Shown here: positions 57,303-64,000 of the stretch, piece after piece
Numbering within the stretch: position 1 is the first letter of the stretch
Layout of the letters: every line of letters begins with the position of its first letter
Origin: Nitrospirota bacterium
GTDB lineage: Bacteria; Nitrospirota; Nitrospiria; Nitrospirales; Nitrospiraceae
NCBI GenBank assembly: GCA_040757595.1
Contig: JBFLWP010000006.1
Coordinates: 62,001 to 126,000, forward strand
Length of the DNA: 64,000 nt
Direction of reading: 5' to 3'
Translations under genes and position numbers: made by a program
The notes under the pieces: model-generated
Databases searched by the model: none
What the model saw: only the letters and a program-made list of their open reading frames with translations
Told to the model about the DNA's origin: nothing

Positions 57303-57800
57303 ATGGCCGACCTGAATTCGTTCGACGTCGTCTCGCAGGTGGACATGCAGGAGGTCAAGAACGCCGTGGATCAGACCGTGAAGGAGATCCGCCAGCGGTT
57401 CGACTTCAAGAACTCGAAGACCGAGCTGACGCTCAAAGAAAAGGAAAAAGAGCTGGTCGTGCTGTCGGACGACGAGTACAAGCTCAAGGCCGTGATCGAG
57501 ATCCTGAAGGCCAAGTGCGTCAAGCGCCACGTGTCGCTCAAGGCGCTCACGTTCGGCGCCACGGAGGAAGCGCTGGGCGGGACGGTCCGCCAGACGATCA
57601 CGATCCAGAGCGGCCTCGCCGCCGACAAGGCCAAGCAGATCAGCCAGGCGATCCGGGACGGCAAGTTCAAAGTGCAGGCGCAAATCCAGGGAGAGCAGAT
57701 CCGCGTCCAGAGCAAGAGCAAGGACGAGCTCCAGACCGTGATCGCGTTTCTCCGGCAAAAGGATTTCGGCGTGGACCTCCAGTTCACCAACTATCGGTGA
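57303..57800 (+). CDS. yajQ: YajQ-family nucleotide-binding protein
   Basis: A 165-residue cytosolic protein of two ferredoxin-like domains. FDVVSQVDMQEVKNAVDQTV, RFDFKNSKTELTLKEKEKEL and VRQTITIQSGLAADKAKQIS are family signatures. YajQ homologues bind cyclic di-GMP or tRNA/GTP. ATG 57303 follows AGGAGGT. The preceding gene is unrelated and separated by a terminator. Confidence 0.95.
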   Translation: MADLNSFDVVSQVDMQEVKNAVDQTVKEIRQRFDFKNSKTELTLKEKEKELVVLSDDEYKLKAVIEILKAKCVKRHVSLKALTFGATEEALGGTVRQTITIQSGLAADKAKQISQAIRDGKFKVQAQIQGEQIRVQSKSKDELQTVIAFLRQKDFGVDLQFTNYR

Positions 57801-57830
57801 TGCGTGACGGGTGACTCGTGACGCGTGCAG
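57801..57830. repeat. Half-element R14
   Basis: GTGACGGGTGACTCGTGACG-type direct units at 57801-57830, just ahead of the BNR gene and containing its GTG start. GTGACGGGTGA (57804-57814) recurs at 58868-58878 in R15. Confidence 0.45.
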
Positions 57831-58864
57831 TGGCCCCGCTCCTGGCGCTGGGTGCGCTCTTCCTCGCCATGCTCGCCTCCGGGTGCGGGCGGAGCGACGC
57901 GATCGTCGTCATTGCGCTGCATCCCGCCAACCCGAGCATCATCTACGTCGCCACCAACGATTACATCTACAAGACCCGGGACGGGGGCCAGACGTGGCAG
58001 AACCTCTCGCGGGGCATGACCCACTCGCGCGTGATCTCGATGGCGGTGGATCCGACCTACCCGGCCACCGTGTACGCCGGCACCAAGGGGGACGCGGTCT
58101 TCAAGAGCTACGACGGGGGGCAGCGGTGGGTCTCGCTGCGGGCCGGGCTTGACGACGTGACGATTACCTCCGTGGTCAACCAGTTCGTGTTCGACCCGGC
58201 CGACAGCAACCACCTCTTCGTCGCGACCACGATGGGCGTCTTCGAGTCGCAGAACGGCGGCGAACAGTGGCAGAAGCGCATGGACGGCATGAAGGAAGTG
58301 CTCATGGTGGTGACGCTCGCGCTGGACCCGGCGAGGCCGACGATCCTCTACGCCGGCACCAGCGGGGGCGTCTACAAGACCGTGAACCGCGCGGCCCTGT
58401 GGGAGAAGGTGAACAACGGGCTCGTGCCGCCGGAGGTCCTGAAGTCCTCGCGCGCGCTCGGGGTGACGGTCATGGCGGTGGACCCCCACGCGCCCGACAC
58501 GGTCTACGCGGCGACGCTGAGCGGAATCTATAAGACGACCGACGGAGCCAAGTCCTGGGTCCGCATCGCCCAGTCGCTCCCGGACCAGATGATCAGCGCG
58601 ATGGCGCTCGACCGGTCCGCGTCCGACACCCTCTACGTGGCGAGCCGGGAAGGGGTGCATCGGAGCCGGGACGGGGGGGCGACGTGGCAGACGCTCAACG
58701 TCGGCTTGGCAACCCTGAACATCCGTTCGCTGGCCCAGAGCCAGACCGATCCCAAAGTCTGGTACGTGGGGACGAACGGGAGCGGGCTCTACCGCAGTCA
58801 GGACGGGGGAGAGACATGGACGTCGCTGCCGCCGGTCCGGGAGACTGAAAGGCGTGATGGGTGA
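57818..58864 (+). CDS. BNR/Asp-box beta-propeller lipoprotein
   Basis: A 348-residue exported protein, probably a lipoprotein (FLAMLASGCGRSD, Cys about 23). The mature part repeats a glycosyl-hydrolase BNR-type blade: IYKTRDGGQTWQNLSRGMTH, VFKSYDGGQRWVSLRAGLDD, VYKTVNRAALWEKVNNGLVP, IYKTTDGAKSWVRIAQSLPD, VHRSRDGGATWQTLNVGLAT and LYRSQDGGETWTSLPP. Six to seven blades make a Ycf48-like propeller, a scaffold for protein complexes. The GTG start lies in repeat R14, so GTG 57830 is possible. Confidence 0.8.
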   Translation: MTRAVAPLLALGALFLAMLASGCGRSDAIVVIALHPANPSIIYVATNDYIYKTRDGGQTWQNLSRGMTHSRVISMAVDPTYPATVYAGTKGDAVFKSYDGGQRWVSLRAGLDDVTITSVVNQFVFDPADSNHLFVATTMGVFESQNGGEQWQKRMDGMKEVLMVVTLALDPARPTILYAGTSGGVYKTVNRAALWEKVNNGLVPPEVLKSSRALGVTVMAVDPHAPDTVYAATLSGIYKTTDGAKSWVRIAQSLPDQMISAMALDRSASDTLYVASREGVHRSRDGGATWQTLNVGLATLNIRSLAQSQTDPKVWYVGTNGSGLYRSQDGGETWTSLPPVRETERRDG

Positions 58865-58919
58865 TGAGTGACGGGTGATGAGAGGGGACCCTTCACCGAT
58901 CACCCATCACCGATCACAG
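58852..58919. repeat. Hairpin element R15 (word GTGATGGGTGATGAGTGACG)
   Basis: Left arm 58852-58887 and right arm 58890-58919 (CCCTTCACCGATCACCCATC and on) pair with almost no loop. It fills the gap after the BNR gene and could end transcription from both sides. Confidence 0.65.
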
Positions 58920-58926
58920 TCTCCAT

Positions 58927-59949
58927 TCAGCGGCGGTTGAAGCTGGAATCTCCGGCTGCCGGGCCCACTCTCGTCGGGAGGGACGTAGAGCCGGCCGGCC
59001 CCTGCTGGGTGCCGATTTCGAAGCCGGTCGAGTTCGGCAGCGTCGTGTCCTGGGTGGCTGTCCCCTGGCGCGTGGGAAGAGTCGTGTTCTGCGTGTCCAG
59101 GCCTCTTCTGGGATTGAGGTCCCGCGGATCGCTGGCGGGAGAGCCGACCTCGCCGATGTCCACGCCGAACGCGCTGGGCAGCGTCGTGCTCTCGATCGCG
59201 GTGCCGACCCGGTTGGGCAGGGTGGTGGCCGGAGGTCCCTGGGTCCTGTCCGTGGCGCTCAGATCAGTTCCCGTCGGCGCCGATTGCGGCGGGACCACCG
59301 GCCGAAACTCCTTCTGAAGCGCGCTCTCCTCTTCTTGAATCCGGCGCCGCTCCCGGCTCGCCGCCTCATAGTCCTGCTGGTTCAGCCTCTCATAGGCTTC
59401 ATCGAGACCTTGCCAGCGCTTCCGCAGCTTGCGGAGATCGTCCCGCGCCTGGGCGACCGTACGGATGATTTGACTCAGCGTCCACCCGCGGCAATTGGGG
59501 CAATCCGGTTGGCTCATGTTGACAAGCCCGGTCTCTTGAATGGCTTTGAGAAGGAAATAGGCCTGGTCCTGGATCTCCTCAAGCTCGTCGAGCGAGCCGG
59601 GATCGCTGGCGCAGCAGTCTAAGAATTCTCGGTACCGATGGGCGAATCTCGATGCTTCACTCTGAATGTCTTGGATTTTGATCGGGGCTCTCGCTTTGAG
59701 CTTTTTCTCCTTTTCTCTTTCGGCGGCCCGCCGCTTGTCCGCTTCCTCGACCAGCGGGGAGCAGCCGGGCTGCAGCGTGGCGGCGTACTGCTGGTCGGGA
59801 GTTTTGTGCGGACACCAATAGACCGGACCGGGGGGGTTCAGGGGATTCTTGGGATCGAGCTCCGCCGCGTTGGCCGGGGAGAAGCAGGCCAAGACCGCAA
59901 GGGCTGCGAGCCCGCAGATTCTCATGGTGCCGACAGTCCCGACGTTCAT
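58927..59949 (-). CDS. Secreted Cys-containing coiled-coil protein
   Basis: A 340-residue exported protein (signal about 9-28, ending SPANAAE). The mature part has WCPHKTPDQQYAATLQPGCS, a charged coiled coil (about 66-90), FLDCCASDPGSLDELEEIQD, a SQPDCPNCRGWTLSQIIRTV knuckle and a second helix (QARDDLRKLRKRWQGLDEAY), then a low-complexity tail with repeated TTLP[NT]R-type units. No family is recognised. Cys pairs suggest disulfides or zinc. Confidence 0.65.
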   Translation of the reverse strand: MNVGTVGTMRICGLAALAVLACFSPANAAELDPKNPLNPPGPVYWCPHKTPDQQYAATLQPGCSPLVEEADKRRAAEREKEKKLKARAPIKIQDIQSEASRFAHRYREFLDCCASDPGSLDELEEIQDQAYFLLKAIQETGLVNMSQPDCPNCRGWTLSQIIRTVAQARDDLRKLRKRWQGLDEAYERLNQQDYEAASRERRRIQEEESALQKEFRPVVPPQSAPTGTDLSATDRTQGPPATTLPNRVGTAIESTTLPSAFGVDIGEVGSPASDPRDLNPRRGLDTQNTTLPTRQGTATQDTTLPNSTGFEIGTQQGPAGSTSLPTRVGPAAGDSSFNRR

Positions 59950-60067
59950 GCAGCCATTCTGCTCGTCGCATTTCGGGAATGTCAATCAATTGCCGCCAAC
60001 CGCGCGGCGACGAGGTCTCCCGGCGCCCTTGCAAACCCTGTCGGGAATTCGATAGGCTGCTTAGAAA

Positions 60068-60127
60068 ATAGCCAACAGCGAGTAGCAAATAGCTCATAGC
60101 TGCTAGCTGTCCGCTGCCATCTTTTTC
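60068..60127. repeat. Hairpin element R16 (word ATAGCCAACAGCGAGTAGC)
   Basis: Left CCAACAGCGAGTAGCAAATA and right AGCTGCTAGCTGTCCGCTGC form an imperfect hairpin, followed by T5 at 60122-60126. Same word family as R1 and R17. Confidence 0.5.
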
Positions 60128-60156
60128 ATGCTGCAGGGTGAGCTGCGGGCTCATTC

Positions 60157-61452
60157 ATGATGACGGCCATCTACATCGAAGAGGCCGCCCGCCACGTCGG
60201 GCGGGAAGTGACGATCCGCGGCTGGCTGCGGCACCGCCGCTCCAGCGGCAAGATCCACTTCCTGATCGTCCGGGACGGGACCGGCGACATCCAGGCCGTC
60301 GTGAGCAAGGGGACGGTCGGGGAAGAGGCGTTCGGCCAGGCGGCCAGGCTGACTCAGGAATCCTCCCTGATCGTGACCGGCACGTTGCGGCAGGAGCCCC
60401 GCGCCCCGGGCGGGTACGAGTTGGACGCGACCCGCGTCGAGACCCTCCAGCTCGCCGAGCCCTTCCCGATCCAGCCGAAGGAGCACGGAGTCGGGTTCCT
60501 GATGGAGCACCGGCACCTATGGCTGCGGTCCAGCCGTCAGCACGCGGTCCTGCGGATCAGGCACGAGATCATCCGCGCCTGCCGCAACTTCTTCGACGAG
60601 CGGGGGTTCACCCTCTTGGACGCGCCGATCTTCACGCCCAACGCCTGCGAGGGCACGACGACGCTTTTCCAGACCGACTACTTCGACGAGAAGGCCTATC
60701 TGACCCAGAGCGGGCAGCTCTACAGCGAGGCGACCGCGGCGGCCTTCGGAAAGGTCTATTGCTTCGGCCCGACGTTCCGGGCAGAGAAATCCAAGACGCG
60801 CCGCCACCTGATGGAATTCTGGATGGTCGAGCCGGAGGTGGCCTTCGCGGATCTGGCCGACACGATGGAGCTGGCCGAAGCCTTCGTCAGCGCCATCGTC
60901 GAGCGGGTGCTGGCCACGCGACGGCCCGAGCTCGCGGTGCTGGAGCGGGACGTGGGCAAGCTGGAGCGGGTGAAGCCGCCGTTCCCGAGAATCACGTATG
61001 AGGAGGCCGTGAGGCTGCTGCAGCAGAAGGGCAATCCGATCCAGCTCGGCGACGATTTCGGCGGGGACGAGGAGACGCTGCTCTCGAGCGAGTTCGACCG
61101 TCCGGTGATCGTCCATCGCTATCCTGCCGCGGTCAAGGCCTTCTACATGCAGAGCGATCCGGCGCGGCCCGATCTGGCCTTGTGCATGGACATGCTGGCC
61201 CCGGAGGGCTATGGGGAGATCATCGGCGGCGGGCAGCGCATACACGAACACGACAAGCTGCTGAGCCGGATTCGGGAGCACAAGCTGCCGGAGGAGGCGT
61301 TCCGCTGGTACCTGGATCTGCGGCGCTACGGCTCGGTGCCCCACGCGGGGTTCGGCATGGGGATTGAGCGGGCCGTCGCCTGGATCTGCGGCCTGGAGCA
61401 CGTGCGCGAGACCATTCCGTTCCCGAGGATGCTCTATAAACTGTATCCATAA
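60157..61452 (+). CDS. asnS: Asparaginyl-tRNA synthetase
   Basis: Charges tRNA-Asn. The 431-residue class IIb enzyme has an N-terminal OB fold ([20 protein letters not shown]) and the catalytic core with motif 2 [20 protein letters not shown] and motif 3 [41 protein letters not shown] is typical of AsnRS rather than AspRS. Normal length. It is bracketed by repeats R16 and R17 and appears to be a single-gene unit. Confidence 0.95.
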   Translation: MMTAIYIEEAARHVGREVTIRGWLRHRRSSGKIHFLIVRDGTGDIQAVVSKGTVGEEAFGQAARLTQESSLIVTGTLRQEPRAPGGYELDATRVETLQLAEPFPIQPKEHGVGFLMEHRHLWLRSSRQHAVLRIRHEIIRACRNFFDERGFTLLDAPIFTPNACEGTTTLFQTDYFDEKAYLTQSGQLYSEATAAAFGKVYCFGPTFRAEKSKTRRHLMEFWMVEPEVAFADLADTMELAEAFVSAIVERVLATRRPELAVLERDVGKLERVKPPFPRITYEEAVRLLQQKGNPIQLGDDFGGDEETLLSSEFDRPVIVHRYPAAVKAFYMQSDPARPDLALCMDMLAPEGYGEIIGGGQRIHEHDKLLSRIREHKLPEEAFRWYLDLRRYGSVPHAGFGMGIERAVAWICGLEHVRETIPFPRMLYKLYP

Positions 61453-61537
61453 GCTGATAGCGAACAGCCAACAGCGAATAACTCGGAACCCCGAATGGCG
61501 GTCGCTGCTATCTATTCGCTATTAGCTGTTCGCTTTG
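61451..61537. repeat. Hairpin element R17 (word AGCGAACAGC)
   Basis: AGCGAACAGC (61459-61468) pairs exactly with GCTGTTCGCT (61525-61534), with nested AACAGCGAATAACT and TATTCGCTATT. The identical pair is in R1 (14377-14408), 47 kb away. Confidence 0.65.
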
Positions 61538-61814
61538 TTTGACGCGATGTCCCTGAGTGGGCGGGATCGCGACGATGTTTGGCAGGTCATCGAGTACCAG
61601 TTCACGAAGCTTCACGACCTTCCTTCTTCAACCTTCTACCGCCATTAACGCGCGGGGGCGACGGTCCGCTGCCGGGAAAGAGGGGGGCCAGCCCGGTCCA
61701 GCAGAAAACCGGTTGCTCGGCCTTTTCAGGCCGGGAAAACCGGGTCTTCAGCACCGCCCTGGGGGTAACTCACCTAATTTCCTGTCCTACAAAAGGTTTT
61801 TGAAAAGATTTTTA
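61538..61814. other. Intergenic stretch without a supported gene
   Basis: The gap between asnS and the division cluster. A 33-codon frame (61547-61648) has no ribosome site. The last 50 bases are A/T-rich (AGGTTTTTGAAAAGATTTTT) and may serve as an UP element for the promoter at 61815. Confidence 0.4.
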
Positions 61815-61842
61815 TTGACAAGCCAAGCAGGCCATGTATACT
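61815..61842 (+). promoter_or_regulatory. Strong promoter of the division cluster
   Basis: Perfect TTGACA (61815-61820), 16-base spacer, TATACT (61837-61842), with A/T-rich DNA directly upstream. Confidence 0.7.
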
Positions 61843-61850
61843 GCTGCCGA

Positions 61851-61870
61851 AAAGTGGGTGAAAGTGGGAG
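61851..61870 (+). promoter_or_regulatory. MraZ-box-like direct repeats
   Basis: AAAGTGGGTG and AAAGTGGGAG in exact 10-bp register directly downstream of the minus-10. MraZ binds two to four G-T-G-G repeats of this spacing in other bacteria. The gene mraZ itself does not precede rsmH here. Confidence 0.6.
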
Positions 61871-61890
61871 CTAATGGAAGTTATGGAGAA

Positions 61891-62805
61891 ATGGCCACTT
61901 CCCACGTCCCGGTTCTGGCTGAAGAGGTCGTTCACTGGCTGGCCTGCCGTCCCGGAGGCCGCTACCTCGATTGCACGGTCGGATACGGCGGCCATGCGGC
62001 CAGGATTCTGGAACTCAGTGCGCCTGACGGCATCCTGGTCGGAGTGGACCGGGATCAGGAAGCGCTCCGGTCGGCCCGCGAGCGGCTTGCGCCGTTCGGC
62101 GAGCGGGCGCGCTTGGTCCACGGCAATTTCCGCGAGCTCGCGGCGCATCTCCGTTCCGCGGGAGTTCCGGAGGTGGATGGCGTGATCTTCGATCTCGGCG
62201 TCTCATCGGTGCAGCTCGACCGGCCGGAGCGGGGATTCAGCTTCCAGGCCGACGGTCCGCTGGACATGCGGATGGATCAGGCCGGCGGCCCGACGGCCGC
62301 GCAGTTGATCCGGGACCTGTCCGAACCGGAGCTGGCCGACCTGATTTACCAGTACGGTGAGGAACGCTACGCGCGCCGCATCGCCCGCGCGATCGTGCGG
62401 GCCCGCGCCGTCCGCCCGATCGAGACGACGCTGCAGTTGGCCTCGGTGATCCGCGGCGCGGTCCCGCCCGTCTATCGCCACGGGCGCCTGCACTGCGCCA
62501 CCAGGACCTTCCAGGCGCTGCGGATCGCAGTCAACCGGGAGCTCGACGTGCTGGAAGAGGCCATCCGCGGGGCCGCCGCGGCCCTGGCTCCCGGCGGGCG
62601 CCTCTGCGTCATCTCGTTCCATTCCCTGGAAGACCGGATCGCCAAGCAGACGTTCAGAGCCCTGTCGCACGGGCCGGAGGCCCGTCTGTCCGTCCTGACC
62701 AAGAAGCCGGTGACTCCCTCCGATTCGGAGTGCCGAGACAACCCGAGGGCTCGCAGCGCCAAGCTGCGGGTCGTCGAGCGTCCACCCATGGGGAGGTCGG
62801 AATGA
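61891..62805 (+). CDS. rsmH: 16S rRNA m4C1402 methyltransferase RsmH (MraW)
   Basis: Methylates N4 of C1402 in 16S rRNA using S-adenosylmethionine. The chain starts MATSHVPVLAEEVVHWLA at ATG 61891; the SAM motif YLDCTVGYGGHAARIL, GVDRDQEALRSARERLAPFG, VIFDLGVSSVQLDRPERGFS, the helical insert and RLCVISFHSLEDRIAKQTFR confirm the family (304 residues, normal). It opens the division cluster and its stop overlaps ftsL. Confidence 0.96.
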   Translation: MATSHVPVLAEEVVHWLACRPGGRYLDCTVGYGGHAARILELSAPDGILVGVDRDQEALRSARERLAPFGERARLVHGNFRELAAHLRSAGVPEVDGVIFDLGVSSVQLDRPERGFSFQADGPLDMRMDQAGGPTAAQLIRDLSEPELADLIYQYGEERYARRIARAIVRARAVRPIETTLQLASVIRGAVPPVYRHGRLHCATRTFQALRIAVNRELDVLEEAIRGAAAALAPGGRLCVISFHSLEDRIAKQTFRALSHGPEARLSVLTKKPVTPSDSECRDNPRARSAKLRVVERPPMGRSE

Positions 62806-63140
62806 AGGTCGTCGCCACGCTGGCCGGGGTGGCTCTGTTGCTGCTCGTCGTCTGGGAACGGGTCGACGTCGTGCGGGTGGGCTACCAGATCGAACAGTTG
62901 AAGGTGAGGAAGGCGATGCTGCACCGGGAGCGCGACGAGCTCCGCGTGAAGGTCTCTGCGTTGACCGCGCCCGACCGGATCGCGAAGGCGGCCTCGGAGA
63001 AGCTGGGGATGGGGCCGCCGCAGCAGGGGCAGGTGGTCCTCGTGCGGGTGGCGCGCGAGCAGCCGGTTCTCGCGGCGAGCCCCGCGCCGCCCGAGATCAA
63101 GCTGGCCAAGAACGAGCCTCTTCCGGGGAGGATTCCGTGA
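62802..63140 (+). CDS. ftsL: Cell-division protein FtsL
   Basis: A 112-residue bitopic membrane protein with one N-terminal helix (about 5-18) and a periplasmic coiled coil (YQIEQLKVRKAMLHRERDEL). The sequence LTAPDRIAKAASEKLGMGPP is the end of the FtsL/DivIC domain. It lies between rsmH and ftsI with 4-base overlaps on both sides, the standard division-cluster order. Confidence 0.88.
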   Translation: MKVVATLAGVALLLLVVWERVDVVRVGYQIEQLKVRKAMLHRERDELRVKVSALTAPDRIAKAASEKLGMGPPQQGQVVLVRVAREQPVLAASPAPPEIKLAKNEPLPGRIP

Positions 63141-64000
63141 CCCAGCCGGATCCGTACCGCTGGCGCCGGCGCATCGCCGTTCTGGTCCTCATGGCGGGCT
63201 TTGCGGGTGTGCTGTTCCGCCTCTTCACCCTGCAGGTGCTCCAGGCGGCCGAGCTCACGGTCAAGGCGGATCGTCAGCACCGGAAGGCGGTCACCGTCGA
63301 AGGCGGCCGCGGGGGCATCTTCGACCGGCAGGGCCGCGTCCTGGCTATGAACCTGGACGTGCCCTCCGTCTTCGGAGTCCCGGCCTCGCTCGAGAACCCC
63401 AGCGGGGTCGCCCACGACCTGGCGCGGGTCCTCCACGTGCGGGCCGACGAGATCGAGCGGAAGCTGCGGCAGGAGCGGAGCTTCGTCTGGATCGCGCGCA
63501 AGCTCGATCCGGAGCAGGGCCGCCATCTGGAGCGGCTCTCGCTCGAGGGGATCGGGACGGTCCTGGAGGGGCGCCGCTTCTATCCCAAGGGGCCGCTGCT
63601 GGCGCACGTCCTCGGGTTCGCGGGGATGGACGGGCAGGGGCTGGAAGGGGTCGAACGCCGCTACGACCGGTACCTCCAGGGCGAGAAGCAGCAGGTGGTG
63701 CTGCAGCGCGACGCGTTGGGGCGCACGGTCTTCCCCAAGGGACTCAACGAGCAGGCCCCCGCGCCCGGCCACAACGTGACGCTGACGATCGACGAGGTGA
63801 TCCAGTACATTGCGGAGAAGGAGCTGGACGAGGCCGTGACGGCCAGCCGGGCCAAGAGCGGGACCGCGATCGTGATGGACCCACGCACCGGCGCGATCCT
63901 CGCGATGGCGGTCAACCCGAAATTCGATCCCAACGTCATGCGGGCCGCCACCCCCGACCATTGGCGGAACCGCGCGCTCACCGACACCTACGAGCCGGGT
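63137..64000 (+). CDS. ftsI: Peptidoglycan transpeptidase FtsI/PBP3 (partial)
   Basis: Cross-links septal peptidoglycan. GTG 63137 overlaps the ftsL stop. The 288 residues present show the membrane anchor (about 13-30), RGGIFDRQGRVLAMNLDVPS, the PBP dimer domain with PKGPLLAHVLGFAGMDGQGL and the start of the transpeptidase domain (TLTIDEVIQYIAEKELDEAV, GAILAMAVNPKFDPN). The right edge cuts the gene before the catalytic S-x-x-K. Confidence 0.94.
   Translation, partial: MTQPDPYRWRRRIAVLVLMAGFAGVLFRLFTLQVLQAAELTVKADRQHRKAVTVEGGRGGIFDRQGRVLAMNLDVPSVFGVPASLENPSGVAHDLARVLHVRADEIERKLRQERSFVWIARKLDPEQGRHLERLSLEGIGTVLEGRRFYPKGPLLAHVLGFAGMDGQGLEGVERRYDRYLQGEKQQVVLQRDALGRTVFPKGLNEQAPAPGHNVTLTIDEVIQYIAEKELDEAVTASRAKSGTAIVMDPRTGAILAMAVNPKFDPNVMRAATPDHWRNRALTDTYEPG

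Noticed and set aside
14377-61537. Intergenic repeats considered as a CRISPR array
   Set aside because: Each locus has hairpin arms of short degenerate units without regularly spaced identical repeats and spacers, and no cas genes are present.
61547-61648. 33-codon frame (MSLSGRDRDDVWQVIEYQFT and on) between asnS and rsmH
   Set aside because: No ribosome site and no recognisable family; it follows hairpin R17 directly and may be chance or a fragment.

Overview
The window is a GC-rich (roughly 65% by eye), gene-dense stretch of a diderm bacterial chromosome. It holds outer-membrane barrels, TonB and TonB-dependent receptors, a Slp lipoprotein, an RND efflux pump, a cytochrome P460, a hopanoid-type epimerase and a carotenoid enzyme. 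This mix, with DUF2914, SmbP-like and NikR proteins, fits a Nitrospirota (Nitrospira-like) organism. That placement is an inference from gene content; no 16S or marker alignment could be run.

Layout. 1-8221: DEAD-box helicase (cut by the left edge), two glycosyltransferases, msrA, secA and a TPR protein. 8413-21256: an accessory block read rightward that looks like one metal-handling island. It has four copies of a small His-rich C-x-W-x-C membrane protein, two TlpA-type thioredoxins (each overlapping the start of a His-rich gene), an outer-membrane barrel, TonB, a BNR propeller with a CxCC motif, a full and a truncated TonB-dependent receptor, two HMA-like single-Cys proteins, cytochrome P460, a small HTH protein, an SmbP-like His-repeat protein and a cupredoxin-like protein. 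21300-23987: Slp lipoprotein, DsbA-like and DegQ-like envelope genes. 23988-26104: decayed toxin gene, a nucleotidyltransferase module and nikR, followed directly by a second TonB-dependent receptor (26122-28170). 28271-35528: small secreted protein, GAF kinase-like protein lacking the phospho-accepting His, holin-like protein, membrane cytochrome c, and isoprenoid genes (carotenoid enzyme, hpnA, ispA). 35758-43083: small zinc-binding, membrane, lipoprotein and TPR genes of unknown role. 43198-44276: toxin-antitoxin remnants and a hicBA pair. 44350-50262: small zinc protein, SCP2 protein and a tetR-adaptor-RND operon. 50280-53893: two paralogous secreted proteins, then a two-subunit phosphono/sulfopyruvate decarboxylase with an aminotransferase-like protein whose PLP lysine position is Val. 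54064-59949: frameshifted barrel gene, cstA, yajQ, a BNR lipoprotein and a Cys-rich secreted protein. 60157-64000: asnS, then the start of the division cluster (rsmH, ftsL, ftsI cut by the right edge).

Two things stand out. First, the 8.4-21.3 kb island combines a repeated, unrecognised His/Cys membrane protein with thioredoxins and TonB transport, and may be an undescribed envelope metal (probably copper) uptake or sorting system. Second, at least 17 intergenic spaces carry long imperfect hairpins whose arms are degenerate tandem repeats of about 7-10 bp. The repeat 'word' differs between loci but is shared by the elements bracketing a single gene (ispA, the decarboxylase beta subunit, the BNR lipoprotein, asnS). 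No tRNA, rRNA or CRISPR array was seen.
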